Shown here one piece after another: positions 8,784-17,498 of a stretch of 64,000 nt of DNA. The translations under genes were made by a program, and so were the position numbers. The notes under the pieces are model-generated. The model did not search any database. It saw only the letters and a list, made by a program, of their open reading frames with translations, and was not told where the DNA came from. The stretch lies in assembly GCF_000938265.1 (NCBI RefSeq), contig NZ_JYFC01000002.1, forward strand, positions 372,001 to 436,000, in the 5' to 3' direction. The DNA comes from Agreia bicolorata. Lineage in GTDB: Bacteria; Actinomycetota; Actinomycetes; Actinomycetales; Microbacteriaceae. Position 1 is the first letter of the stretch. Each line of letters starts with the position of its first letter.

Positions 8784-10006
8784 CCGTCGACTACGCCCTG
8801 CTCACGAATCGCGACGAGGTCGTGGGCTACCTCTCACACGTCGGCCTGCTCGGCTCACTCGCCGACAACCCTGCCGACGTGACCGTGCGCGAGGTGACTG
8901 CCGGCAACATGAACCGCGTGTTCATCGCGGCGGGCCCGCGGGGCAGTGTCGCCGTGAAGCAGGCGCCGCCGTTCGTGCAGGCTGCCGGCCCCGAGTGGCC
9001 CATCGATCCGGCGCGCATCGGCGCCGAGGCGAGAGCATACGAGCTGCTGGGCCGGCTGGTTCCGGATGCGGTGCCCTCGATCGTGCACGTCGACCTCGAC
9101 CGCTTCGTGATGGTCATGGAAGACCTCTCAGCCCTCGAGGTTCTGCGCGACGAGCTGGTGCGCCAGGTTCAGGATGCGTCGGCCGGGCGGGCGGTGTCGT
9201 ACATCGACTTCGGCGCGGTCGGCGACGTGGTGGGACGGTTCGTGGGCGAGCTCAGCCTTGCCACGAGCATCCAGGCGCTGGGCGAGCCGGCCCACGCCGA
9301 GCTCGTCGCCGCCTCTGCCAACGCCGAGCTGTGCCGGCTGACCACCGAGGTGGTGCTCGACGAGCCGTTTCGCGCACACGAGCACAACTGGTGGCATGCG
9401 TCGCTCGACGAGCGCATCGCCGCCCTCTATAAAGACCGCGAGGTGCAGGCCGGAGTCGCGTTCGTGCGCAAGCGCTTCGAGAACGCCGCGCAGGCGCTGC
9501 TGCACGGCGATCTGCACTCGGGATCCGTCATGATCGGATCGACTCCCGAGAAGACCCAGAAGGTCACCGTCTTCGACCCGGAGTTCAGCTTCGTGGGGCC
9601 GATCGGTCTCGATCTCGGGCTGTTCTGGTCGAATCTCGCCATCGCATCCATCGCCGCCCGGGCCGCGGGCCACGAGGGTCTCGCCGCCGCTCGTGAAGAC
9701 GCGATCGCGGCGAGCTGGCAGGCCTTCGTCGACGTCTGGGACGACGACGACTCGGTCGACTTCGACGACGACTTTCTCGAGAGCGTGCGCTCGGATGCCT
9801 GGCGCTTCGCTGGCGTCGAGGCCATACGTCGGGTGGCGGGCTGGTCGCACGCCGCCGACCTCGAGAGCCTGCCATCCGACGCGGCACCGCGAGCACAGCG
9901 CGCCGTCTTCGACGCGGCCCGGCACTGGATCGTGACCGGAACTGCCGCACCCCTCACCCTGACCGACGACCCGACTTCGACCGACGCCCCTGGAGCAACA
10001 CCGTGA
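8780..10006 (+). CDS. mtnK: 5-methylthioribose kinase (copy 1)
   Basis: Phosphorylates methylthioribose at C1 using ATP. 408 aa; GTG 8780 overlaps the mtnA stop by four bases. Aminoglycoside-phosphotransferase fold: nucleotide loop GNMNRVFI with the Lys in VAVKQAP, VMVMEDLS hinge, catalytic loop HGDLHSGS with His242, and metal site DPEFSFVGPIGLDLG. These residues match the second copy at 12356-13585, but the two differ widely in between, so they are not a recent duplication. The place in an mtnA-mtnK-mtnC-mtnB operon makes the assignment strong. Confidence 0.9.
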   Translation: MTVDYALLTNRDEVVGYLSHVGLLGSLADNPADVTVREVTAGNMNRVFIAAGPRGSVAVKQAPPFVQAAGPEWPIDPARIGAEARAYELLGRLVPDAVPSIVHVDLDRFVMVMEDLSALEVLRDELVRQVQDASAGRAVSYIDFGAVGDVVGRFVGELSLATSIQALGEPAHAELVAASANAELCRLTTEVVLDEPFRAHEHNWWHASLDERIAALYKDREVQAGVAFVRKRFENAAQALLHGDLHSGSVMIGSTPEKTQKVTVFDPEFSFVGPIGLDLGLFWSNLAIASIAARAAGHEGLAAAREDAIAASWQAFVDVWDDDDSVDFDDDFLESVRSDAWRFAGVEAIRRVAGWSHAADLESLPSDAAPRAQRAVFDAARHWIVTGTAAPLTLTDDPTSTDAPGATP

Positions 10007-10731
10007 CCGACACCGCATCCCTCTCGCTGACCGCACGCACCCTCGTGGTCGATCTGGAGGGCACGACGAGCGCCGCCGGGTTCATTCTGGGAGACCTCTA
10101 CGACTACGCACGTCCCCGCCTGCAGAGCTGGCTCGACGCCCACGCGAACGACGCCGCCGTGGCCGAGGCGCGGGCGCAGGCGATCGCCGATGCGGGGCTG
10201 CCGTCGGGCGCCGACACCGAGCAGGTCGTGGGCGTGCTGCACAACTGGATGGCGCAGGACGTGAAGGCCACGCCGCTCAAGACGCTGCAGGGCCAGATCT
10301 GGGCCGAGGGTTTCCGTCGCGGCGAGATCAACTCGCACTTCTTCGACGACGTCATTCCGCGACTGCGCGACTGGCACTCCAACGGTGTCGAGATCGCGGT
10401 CTTCTCCTCGGGCTCGGTCACCTCGCAGGTGCCGTGGTTCCGGCACTCGCCCGACGGCGACCTCACTCCGTTGATCACCGACTATTTCGACACGGTGAAC
10501 GCCGGGCCCAAGAAGGTGGCGGCCTCGTACGACACCATCGCGGCGCGCCTCGGGGCTGAGCCCGCCGATCTCGTCTTCTTCACCGACAACCCCGATGAGG
10601 TGCGCGCCGCCCAGAACGCCGGATGGCAGGTGGTCGCGTTCTCGCGCGAGGGCGAGCCGTTCTTCGGCGCCGACTTCGGAACCGCCCCCGTGGTCTCGTC
10701 ATTCGAGCACGTCGAGGTCACGGCGCCGTGA
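10003..10731 (+). CDS. mtnC: Acireductone synthase (enolase-phosphatase E1)
   Basis: HAD-superfamily enzyme that enolises and dephosphorylates 2,3-diketo-5-methylthiopentyl-1-phosphate to acireductone. 242 aa; GTG 10003 overlaps the kinase stop. HAD motif I is VVDLEGTTS with nucleophile Asp17 and Glu19, as in E1 enzymes. Motif II is VFSSGS, the Lys lies in NAGPKK, and motif III is FFTDNPDEV. The bifunctional form (MtnBD or MtnX/W) is not used here, since separate mtnB and mtnD genes are present. Confidence 0.95.
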   Translation: MTDTASLSLTARTLVVDLEGTTSAAGFILGDLYDYARPRLQSWLDAHANDAAVAEARAQAIADAGLPSGADTEQVVGVLHNWMAQDVKATPLKTLQGQIWAEGFRRGEINSHFFDDVIPRLRDWHSNGVEIAVFSSGSVTSQVPWFRHSPDGDLTPLITDYFDTVNAGPKKVAASYDTIAARLGAEPADLVFFTDNPDEVRAAQNAGWQVVAFSREGEPFFGADFGTAPVVSSFEHVEVTAP

Positions 10732-11381
10732 GCATCTTCGAAGACGGGCCCGTGACGGCAGAGGTGCTCGACCGTGCCGGCGCCTCGCTCGCCGCCGAGA
10801 GTGCGCGTTTCACCGCTCGCGGCTGGATGCCCGGAACGGCCGGCAATCTGTCGGTCACCGTGGGGCGCGACCCGCTTCGCCTGGCGGTCACGGCCTCCGG
10901 TCTCGACAAGGGCGAGCTGACGCCCGCCGACATCGTGGTCGTCGACGCTGACGGCGTCGGGGTGCTCGGCGAGGGCGGATCGGAGCAGCGCCCCTCGGCC
11001 GAGGCCGGCCTGCACGCACGCATCGCCGCGGTCACCGGTGCCGGAGCTGTTATCCATGTTCACGCGCTCGCGGCGGTGACCGCGGGGCACCACTGGCCCG
11101 AGGGCGTTGTGCTGCGCGATCTGGAGATGCTGAAGGGCATCGGGCACTCGGCGCACGGCGAGACAGTGACGATTCCCGTCATCGCCAACGGACAGGACAT
11201 GACCGTGCTCGGCGACGCGTTCGAGGCGCTGTACGTGCGGCCCGCCTCGGGAGAGAACGATGTGCCCGCCCTGATCGTGGCCGACCACGGCATCTATGCG
11301 TGGGGCAGAGATCTGCGCCAGGCGCGCTGGCACCTCGAACTCACCGAGGCGCTGCTGCAGATTGTGCTCTCTCGGAGGTAG
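10728..11381 (+). CDS. mtnB: Methylthioribulose-1-phosphate dehydratase
   Basis: Class II aldolase-fold zinc enzyme that dehydrates methylthioribulose-1-phosphate. 217 aa; GTG 10728 overlaps the mtnC stop. Visible parts are the phosphate-binding GTAGNLSV and TASGLDKG loops, zinc histidines His110 and His112 (VIHVHAL), and His187 (ADHGIYAWG). It is the last gene of the four-gene salvage operon. The next gene is convergent after 19 bases. Confidence 0.94.
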   Translation: MSIFEDGPVTAEVLDRAGASLAAESARFTARGWMPGTAGNLSVTVGRDPLRLAVTASGLDKGELTPADIVVVDADGVGVLGEGGSEQRPSAEAGLHARIAAVTGAGAVIHVHALAAVTAGHHWPEGVVLRDLEMLKGIGHSAHGETVTIPVIANGQDMTVLGDAFEALYVRPASGENDVPALIVADHGIYAWGRDLRQARWHLELTEALLQIVLSRR

Positions 11382-11400
11382 TCCTGCGAGTCGAACAGGC

Positions 11401-12129
11401 TCAGCCCGCGATGCTCGGAAGGGGCGTCAGGCCGAGGAAGGCGCCGGCCACCACGGCGCAGCCCACCGCGACGACCAGGAACACCCCCACCCAGACGATG
11501 CCCGGTATGTGGGTGAGGCGCGCGAGCTGGTCGGCATCCGAGTTTCGGGCCCGGCCGCCGCGTCTCACCCGCTGCAGCTCGATCGTGGCCCGAAGCGCTC
11601 CCAGCAGCACAAACGCCACGATGGCGGTGGCGACGAGTGCGCGCCAGCGCTCATCGAGCAGCCAGGTCGCGGCAAACACGAGGACGCCTGAGACGAGAAC
11701 GCTCCACAGGCCGAACCAGTTGCGCACCTGCGCGAGCACCAGAACGAGGGCGGCGAGCAGCGCCCACAGCATGCCGGTCGCGTAGCCGGCCCCGAGCATC
11801 CAGGATGCGCCGAGCCCGAGAATCGCGGGAGCGGTGTAGCCCGCGAGAAGGGTCGCGATCATCGCGGGCCCGCGCGGCCTGCCGCGGCTGACGGTCACGC
11901 CCGACGTGTCCGAGTGCAGCCGGATGCCCGACAACTTTCGGCCGGTCAGCATCGCGACGAGCGCGTGGCCGGCCTCGTGCGCGATGGTGACGGCGTGGCG
12001 CGCGAGGCGCCAGCCGGGAGGGAAGAGCACGACGGCGGCCGCAACGGCGATGGCTATCCAGCTCTCCGCAGCGGGGAGGGCGGGCTGCTGGGAGGTCACG
12101 CGCTCCCAGAACGCGAGCAGTGCATCCAC
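11401..12129 (-). CDS. M50-like membrane metallopeptidase
   Basis: 242 aa integral membrane protein from GTG 12129. Zinc motif HEAGH (51-55) sits in the second hydrophobic segment, and roughly six more membrane spans follow. M50 (site-2 protease-like) peptidases cut within the membrane; short members like this are widespread in actinobacteria with unknown substrates. The second NPDG-type aspartate motif of classic site-2 proteases is not obvious, so activity is uncertain. No functional link to the flanking mtn genes can be seen. Confidence 0.75.
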   Translation of the reverse strand: MDALLAFWERVTSQQPALPAAESWIAIAVAAAVVLFPPGWRLARHAVTIAHEAGHALVAMLTGRKLSGIRLHSDTSGVTVSRGRPRGPAMIATLLAGYTAPAILGLGASWMLGAGYATGMLWALLAALVLVLAQVRNWFGLWSVLVSGVLVFAATWLLDERWRALVATAIVAFVLLGALRATIELQRVRRGGRARNSDADQLARLTHIPGIVWVGVFLVVAVGCAVVAGAFLGLTPLPSIAG

Positions 12130-12355
12130 CCGACGAGCCTAGGCGACGGGGCTGTACGGGCCCTCGGCGTGCGGCGGGCTCCGCCGCGCATCGACTCGAC
12201 GCACATGCACCCTCAATACCGACCTTCGATGCATACGCGCCGGGTCGATCACGCGTGCGGGATCCATCCGGCGGAAAAGCACAGTCATCGGTCGGGGAAG
12301 GTGCTTGTGTGCCGGGTCGATGTGCTGCCCTTCGACAGGGGTCAGGGGCGGGGTG
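12130..12355. other. Intergenic region with degenerate short repeats
   Basis: On the minus strand three related stretches (ATCGACCCGGCACACAAG, ATGGATCCCGCACGCG and ATCGACCCGGCGCGTATG) lie between about 12235 and 12325. A dispersed CTTCGACAGG element is at 12330-12350. An open frame crosses the region, but its composition and lack of a ribosome site argue against a gene. Confidence 0.4.
12329..12352. repeat. Dispersed CGACAGGCTCAG-type element, copy 4 (half)
   Basis: CCCTTCGACAGGGGTCAGGG lies just past the stop of the second mtnK, at the end of the importer operon. It is a degenerate half-copy. Confidence 0.45.
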
Positions 12356-13585
12356 TCAGAACTCGAAGCGAGTTGCTGCGGAGCGGAGGATCGCGGCGGT
12401 CTCTGCCGAGAGCGCTTCGACCGTGTCGAGGGCGCGGCGCTCCAGGACGAGCGCGCGACCGGCGCGCAGCACGCCGCGGGCCGCGCCCTCGCGCAGCACG
12501 GGGTCGAGGGTCTCGATGTCGCTGGCCTTGGCGAAGCCGACGATGCGCCGGATGGCCTTCGCCCCGGCGTAGACGGCGGCATCCTGCCTGAACTCGGCGA
12601 GCAGGGTGTCGAGCACATCGTCGCCCCAGACGCGCGGGTCACGACGCGACGGCCACAGTGACCGGAACTCGGCCTCGAACGCATTCCAGAGCGACGCGGG
12701 CAGCGAGAGGATCTCGGATGCCCGGTCGGGGCAGCCGAGCGCCACTGCCCGAGCCGCCGCGATCACGAAGTTGCCCCACAGCGCGCCGAGGTCGAATCCG
12801 GTGGGCCCGAAGAACCCGAACTCGCTGTCGAAGGCACGAACAGAAGACGGGATCCCGTCGGACGCATCGCGCACGAACACCGAGCCCGTGTGCAGATCAC
12901 CGTGGATCAGTGACTGCGCGCTCGTCATGAACCGGTACTTCGCTATGCCGATCTCGGCCAGCAACGCGCGGTCGGCGCGCAGCGCGGCCACATCGGGCTC
13001 GTTCGCGGGCAGAACCGCATTGTGCGGGTGGTCGATGTAGGGCTCGGTGAACACCAGATCTTCGGTGATCTGGCACAGCTCGGGGTTGATCGAGGCCGCG
13101 GCCAGCCTCTTCTGCTCGAGCGGGTCGAGCCCGAAGACCGAGGTGTGAAAGGCGGTGCGCGCGATGTAGCGCCCGATTTCGGCCGCCGCGAAGCCGTGCA
13201 CTCGCCCCTCGTTCAACTCGCCGCGCCAGACGGAATGGTCGCTGAGGTTCTCGATGGCGAGCACGTAAAAGTCGGAGTCGAAGTCGTAGAGCGCGGGCAC
13301 GTGCTCGGCATCGGCCGATTCGTGGGTTCGCAGAACGAGCGCCTCTCGGGCGCTGCGCTCGCGCGTCATCGGCCAGCTCGGATCGGTGCGCACGTGCGGC
13401 AGCGATTGCTTGAGAACAAGCGATGCGCCGGTCTCGTCGTGCACGATGAACACTAGGTTCAGGTTTCCGTCGCCGACTTCGACCACGTCGAGTGGCCCAT
13501 CCGTGCGGATGCGCGCGGCGAGCGCGGGTCGCTGGGCCAGATAGGCGGCTACGGTGTCGACGGTGAGCTGGCTGAAATCGGTCAT
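12356..13585 (-). CDS. mtnK: 5-methylthioribose kinase (copy 2)
   Basis: 409 aa from ATG 13585, eleven bases after the permease stop, so it belongs to the importer operon. Kinase motifs are complete: VGDGNLNLVFIV loop, LVLKQSLP lysine, LAIENLSD hinge, catalytic HGDLHTGS with His228, metal site DSEFGFFGPTGFDLG. It looks closer to the well-known bacterial MtnK than copy 1 does (impression only). Position directly behind a sugar-type importer implies phosphorylation of imported methylthioribose. The open frame continues upstream to about 14119, but that part overlaps the permease gene and is not coding. Confidence 0.92.
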   Translation of the reverse strand: MTDFSQLTVDTVAAYLAQRPALAARIRTDGPLDVVEVGDGNLNLVFIVHDETGASLVLKQSLPHVRTDPSWPMTRERSAREALVLRTHESADAEHVPALYDFDSDFYVLAIENLSDHSVWRGELNEGRVHGFAAAEIGRYIARTAFHTSVFGLDPLEQKRLAAASINPELCQITEDLVFTEPYIDHPHNAVLPANEPDVAALRADRALLAEIGIAKYRFMTSAQSLIHGDLHTGSVFVRDASDGIPSSVRAFDSEFGFFGPTGFDLGALWGNFVIAAARAVALGCPDRASEILSLPASLWNAFEAEFRSLWPSRRDPRVWGDDVLDTLLAEFRQDAAVYAGAKAIRRIVGFAKASDIETLDPVLREGAARGVLRAGRALVLERRALDTVEALSAETAAILRSAATRFEF

Positions 13586-13596
13586 AACCACGAGTT

Positions 13597-14646
13597 CTAT
13601 GACGAGGTCGTGCTGCCGGCCGTGACGACCGTTCGGCGGCGCGAGAACGTGAAGCTGAAGAGCAGCGCGATGAGCAGCACGATTCCCTTGCCGAAGTCCT
13701 GCGCGTAGTAGGGCAGTCCTACCATGGTGAAACCGGTGACCATCACGGCGATCAGGATTGCGCCGAGAGCTGTTCCCCAGGCGTTGGGCCTGCCGATGCC
13801 GAGAACCGAGACGCCCACGAGGGCGACGGCCACGGCATCCAGAAGCAGCGAGTTGCCGGCCGATACGTCGCCCTGGCCGATGCGTGCACCGAGCAGCAGA
13901 CCGGCGATCGACGCGAGAAGTCCACAACCCATGTAGGCGATGGTGCGGTAGAGCTGAACCCGGATGCCGGCAAGCCGGGCGGCTTCGGCGTTCGCGCCGA
14001 CCGCGTAGAGGGCGCGGCCCCACCGCGTGCGCTCCAGGATGAACCACAGCAGCGCCGTGATCACCACGAAGATGATGACGGGCACGGGAACCGGCCCGAG
14101 GCTGCCCCTGTCGAGCCACAGGTAGTCGGCCGTGAACTTGCCCGGCGCGGTCGAGCCGTCAGCCAGTGACATCTGCGATGAGATCGACTTTCCGTCGACG
14201 ATAAGCAGCTTGAGCCCGACGATCACGAACGAGGTCGCCAGGGTGGCGAGCAGGTCGGGGATGCGTGCAACGACGATGAGAAACGCGTTCAGTCCGCCAA
14301 TGAGCAGGCCTCCGAGCAGAACGACGCCGATCGCGACGGCACCCACCTGATTGCCGATCACCATGGTCCAGGCGGCGATCGACACGGCGAATCCGGCGGA
14401 GGCTCCCACCGAGAGATCGATGCCGCCCACGGTGATCGCGAGCATCACACCCAAGCCCGCGATGGCTGTTGGCGCGATGAACTTGAGCATGCCGAAGACG
14501 TTGTCGACCGTGCGGAAGTTGGGCTCGGTGATCACGAAGAACGCGATGAGGGCGACGGTCACCCCGATGAATCCCCAGCGCACGACGAAGGCGGCTCCTC
14601 GCTCGGCGAACGAGGCGGTCTTAGGGGGGAGGGTGGCGCTGGTCAT
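13597..14646 (-). CDS. Sugar-type ABC transporter permease (RbsC-like), probable methylthioribose importer
   Basis: 349 aa inner-membrane permease of the carbohydrate CUT2 class, with about 9-10 hydrophobic segments. Family signatures are GLGVMLAITVGGIDLSVGA near the N-terminus and GRALYAVGANAEAARLAGI in the cytoplasmic coupling loop. ATG 14646 overlaps the ATPase stop by four bases. One permease gene serves the dimer, as is usual for RbsC-like systems. Substrate is inferred from the kinase that follows and from mtnD on the other side of the promoter region. Confidence 0.88.
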   Translation of the reverse strand: MTSATLPPKTASFAERGAAFVVRWGFIGVTVALIAFFVITEPNFRTVDNVFGMLKFIAPTAIAGLGVMLAITVGGIDLSVGASAGFAVSIAAWTMVIGNQVGAVAIGVVLLGGLLIGGLNAFLIVVARIPDLLATLATSFVIVGLKLLIVDGKSISSQMSLADGSTAPGKFTADYLWLDRGSLGPVPVPVIIFVVITALLWFILERTRWGRALYAVGANAEAARLAGIRVQLYRTIAYMGCGLLASIAGLLLGARIGQGDVSAGNSLLLDAVAVALVGVSVLGIGRPNAWGTALGAILIAVMVTGFTMVGLPYYAQDFGKGIVLLIALLFSFTFSRRRTVVTAGSTTSS

Positions 14647-16235
14647 TTCGGGTGTCCTTCGGGCGGAACGGCGGAATGGTCTCGGGTGCGCGCGCCGAGG
14701 AAGGCCCCGACGATGCTCGCCCTGTCTGTCTCGTCGGCGTAGGCGTCGAGTTCGATCGCCCCGGCCACGAGCACGATCACGCGGTCGGCGACCTCAAGAA
14801 TCTCATCGACGTCGCTCGAGAGTACAACGGCTGCCGCGTCGCCAGCCGCGACGAGGTCTTTCAGGCGATCGCCGATCTCGCGACGCGCAGAGATGTCGAC
14901 GCCGCGGAACGGCTCGTCGAGAAGAGCGAGGCGCGGGCCGGCCGACAGCCACCGCCCGACGACGACCTTCTGCTGGTTGCCGCCGGAGAGGTCGTCGATC
15001 GACGCATTCGGCCCGGCTGTGACGACACCGAGCGAGTCGATCACCTTTTGGGCGCGCGAGGTCTCTCGGGCTGAGCGAAGAGTGCCGAGAGCCGACGAGA
15101 TCTTGAGGAATGGGATAGAGATGTTGTGCGCGACAGACCAGCCGGGCAGCAGGGCCTGGCGCTGGCGGTCTTCGGGAACGAGCACGACGCCGCGGCGCAG
15201 CGCGTCGGAGGGCCGTTTCGGTGTGTACGGTTCACCGTCGAGCTCGAGGGTTCCGGATGCCGGCCGCGCGAGCCCTGCGAGAAGCTCGGCGAGCTCGGTC
15301 TTGCCGGCCCCGATGAGTCCGAGGATGCCGAGTACCTCGCCCGCGCGCACCTCGAGGTCGAGCGGGGGCGCTGCGGGAAGCAGTGGGACGCCGCTCACGC
15401 GGGCGACGACGTTCTGGCCGCGGCGGACATCCACCCGCGTCTGTTCGAGCTCGGTCGCGCGACCGAGCATGTCGTGCAGAATCTCGTGCCAGGCGAACGG
15501 CCGCTCGGAACTGTGCTGCACCAGCCCGTCGCGCAGCACAACCACGCGGTCGGCGAGCGCCTCGATCTCACCGAAGCGATGCGACACGTAGACGATCGAG
15601 AGGCCTGTGTCACGCAGGGCCCGGAGCACGGCGAAGAGCCGTTCGGCCTCGGCGGCTGTCAGGGCAGAGGTCGGCTCGTCGAGGATGAGGAGTCTCGGCG
15701 TGCCCCTGAGCGCCCGGGCGAGCACCAGCAGCTGGGCATCCGAGATGCTGAGCCGGGCCGCGTCCTGCGCGAGCAGGGAGTCGGGCCAATCGAGGCCCAG
15801 GGTGGCGAGGGCGGCGCGGGCGTCGAGAAGCGACTGCTTTGCGTTGCGAAGCGGATGCCGTGACGCGCTCGCCAGGTCGTCGAGCACCACGTTCTCGGCG
15901 ATCGAGAGCCCGGGAACGATGCCGTCGGCGACCTTCTGATGAACGGTGGAGATGCCGTGGGCCTTGGCGAGCACGGGGGAGGAGAGGTGCAGCACGGTGC
16001 CGTCGACCGCGATGTCGCCGGAGTATCGGGGATTGGCGCCCGAGAGCGCCTTGATGAGGGTGGACTTGCCCGCGCCATTTGCGCCGAGCAGGGCCGTGAT
16101 GCGGCCGGCGAAGAAGTCGAGCGTCACATCGGTGAGTACGACATTCGAGCCGTAGGCCACGGAGACGCCCGAAAGGGAGACGACCGGCGACAGTGTCGCC
16201 AGCTCGCCTCCCTCAGGGATGGACGATTCGATCAC
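14643..16235 (-). CDS. Sugar ABC transporter ATP-binding protein (RbsA-like, two ATPase domains)
   Basis: 530 aa with two nucleotide-binding domains, typical of CUT2 importers. Domain 1: Walker A GANGAGKST, Q-loop VHQKV, degenerate signature LSISDAQ, Walker B LLILDEPTSALT. Domain 2: degenerate Walker A GLIGAGKTEL, canonical signature SGGNQQK, Walker B LALLDEPFRGVD. A mixed set of degenerate motifs is normal in this family. ATG 16235 overlaps the stop of the binding-protein gene by four bases. Confidence 0.9.
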   Translation of the reverse strand: MIESSIPEGGELATLSPVVSLSGVSVAYGSNVVLTDVTLDFFAGRITALLGANGAGKSTLIKALSGANPRYSGDIAVDGTVLHLSSPVLAKAHGISTVHQKVADGIVPGLSIAENVVLDDLASASRHPLRNAKQSLLDARAALATLGLDWPDSLLAQDAARLSISDAQLLVLARALRGTPRLLILDEPTSALTAAEAERLFAVLRALRDTGLSIVYVSHRFGEIEALADRVVVLRDGLVQHSSERPFAWHEILHDMLGRATELEQTRVDVRRGQNVVARVSGVPLLPAAPPLDLEVRAGEVLGILGLIGAGKTELAELLAGLARPASGTLELDGEPYTPKRPSDALRRGVVLVPEDRQRQALLPGWSVAHNISIPFLKISSALGTLRSARETSRAQKVIDSLGVVTAGPNASIDDLSGGNQQKVVVGRWLSAGPRLALLDEPFRGVDISARREIGDRLKDLVAAGDAAAVVLSSDVDEILEVADRVIVLVAGAIELDAYADETDRASIVGAFLGARTRDHSAVPPEGHPK

Positions 16236-17320
16236 GAGTTGGCGGGAAGCCAGTCTGCCGTGACCTGGTCGGAGAGGTCGAGGCTCGGCTCCTTCTCGCG
16301 CAGCGAGGTGACGTTGTCGATCGAGTTGTCGGTGAGGAACGACTGCGTGATCGTTTTGGCCGGGAACTGCACGTCGTCTTCATCGAGCTGGCCGGCGAGC
16401 TTGAGTGCGAGCGAGCGCACCACGGCCGCGCCGACGGCGGAGGGGTCGGTCGCCGAGGTGGCGACCCAGGGGCTGCCGTCGGCCGTGATGACCTCGATAT
16501 CGGCGTTCGAGATGTCGATGCCGTAGACCTTGACCTTCGAACCGAGGTTGTTCTGGTTCACAGCCTGAACGACGCCCTTCGTGATTTCGTCGTAGGGGGC
16601 GAAGATCGCCTTGACATCGGGGTTCTGCTTGAGGGCGGCGTCGACGAGCGGGATGTTGTCGGTCGCGGTCGACTCCGAGACCTTGCCGGTCGAGAACACC
16701 ACGTCGAGCTTGTGGTCGGCGACGTACTTGTTCCAGACGACGGCGCGGCGGTCGAGGGCTGCGTAGCCGGTGGCCGAGACATAGCCGACCTTGGCGCCGT
16801 CTCCGACGTCGTCGATGAGCTGGTCGAGAACACCCGAAGCCATCGATTCGTCGGACTGCGAGGTGGTCACGACGCCGGTCGCGTCGGTGAGTGCGAGGTC
16901 GTAGACGACCACGGGGATCTTCTCCTCGACGGCTTTCGTGATGAGCGGCTGCAGAGTGTCTGTGTTGCCGTGGTCGACGATGATGGCGTCGGGCTTGGAT
17001 GCGATGGCCTGCTCGAGGTCGCTGGCCTGCTTCGCGTTGTCGTTGCGTGCGTCGGTGACCGTGAGGTCGATGTTCGCGGACTTGGCCTGCTTTGCTGCCC
17101 CCGAGCCCCATGCCTCGAAGTAGTCGCCGGCCCCGGACTGCCGCACGAGGGCGACCTTGACCGGGTCGCCGTCGAAGGGGGCGGGCAGGGCAGCGGATGC
17201 GGTGGCCGGCGCGTCCGTCGACGCCTCCGACGTGGTGCCGTTCGACTGGGCGCAGGCCGACAACGCGAGCACTGTCGTCGCGGCGAGCACGAGTAGGGGG
17301 ATGCGGCGCGAGATGGCCAT
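16232..17320 (-). CDS. Substrate-binding lipoprotein of CUT2 importer, probable methylthioribose binding
   Basis: 362 aa periplasmic-binding-protein-like lipoprotein. ATG 17320 has an excellent AGGAGA site five bases upstream. Signal peptide and lipobox ALSACAQ put the acylated Cys near residue 24. The body is the type I (ribose-binding-like) fold, with VALVRQSGAGDYFEAWGSG at the start and KPDAIIVDHGNTDTLQP further on. First gene of the operon: binding protein, ATPase, permease, mtnK. The divergent neighbour is mtnD. This order argues for methylthioribose or a close analogue as ligand (inference). Confidence 0.88.
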   Translation of the reverse strand: MAISRRIPLLVLAATTVLALSACAQSNGTTSEASTDAPATASAALPAPFDGDPVKVALVRQSGAGDYFEAWGSGAAKQAKSANIDLTVTDARNDNAKQASDLEQAIASKPDAIIVDHGNTDTLQPLITKAVEEKIPVVVYDLALTDATGVVTTSQSDESMASGVLDQLIDDVGDGAKVGYVSATGYAALDRRAVVWNKYVADHKLDVVFSTGKVSESTATDNIPLVDAALKQNPDVKAIFAPYDEITKGVVQAVNQNNLGSKVKVYGIDISNADIEVITADGSPWVATSATDPSAVGAAVVRSLALKLAGQLDEDDVQFPAKTITQSFLTDNSIDNVTSLREKEPSLDLSDQVTADWLPANS

Positions 17321-17498
17321 GGTTTCTCCTGAAAGCTGTGGGTAGGGAAGCGTGGGTAGGGCAAGCGAATCGGGCCGCACTGCCGAAGGGGCGGAGTGCG
17401 ATGATCAGATTCAACCAGCAGAGACCATCGCCTTGACGCCGTATGACCTCGTATTACTCGTGTGGCCGCGCCTGTGTCCTGATCGTTACGATTGGCGT
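17321..17498. promoter_or_regulatory. Divergent promoter region, importer operon and mtnD
   Basis: 178 bases separate the two starts. For mtnD, TACGAT at 17487-17492 sits so that transcription would begin at or next to ATG 17499, and no ribosome site precedes the ATG. A leaderless mRNA is therefore likely, although no good -35 was seen. No SAM riboswitch-like structure was recognised. Confidence 0.4.

Noticed and set aside
12139-12684. Minus-strand open frame crossing the mtnK copy 2 end
   Set aside because: Overlaps mtnK in another frame and runs into repeats; no start signal.
13586-14119. Extension of the second mtnK far into the permease gene
   Set aside because: It would overlap a conserved permease in another frame; the internal ATG gives the canonical MtnK start.
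14643-16235. Defective ATPase because of degenerate LSISDAQ and GLIGAGKTEL motifs
   Set aside because: Asymmetric degenerate motifs are normal in RbsA-type double ATPases.
17321-17498. SAM or SAH riboswitch controlling the mtn genes
   Set aside because: No recognisable core motif or stable multi-stem structure was found in this or the 7448-7694 leader.
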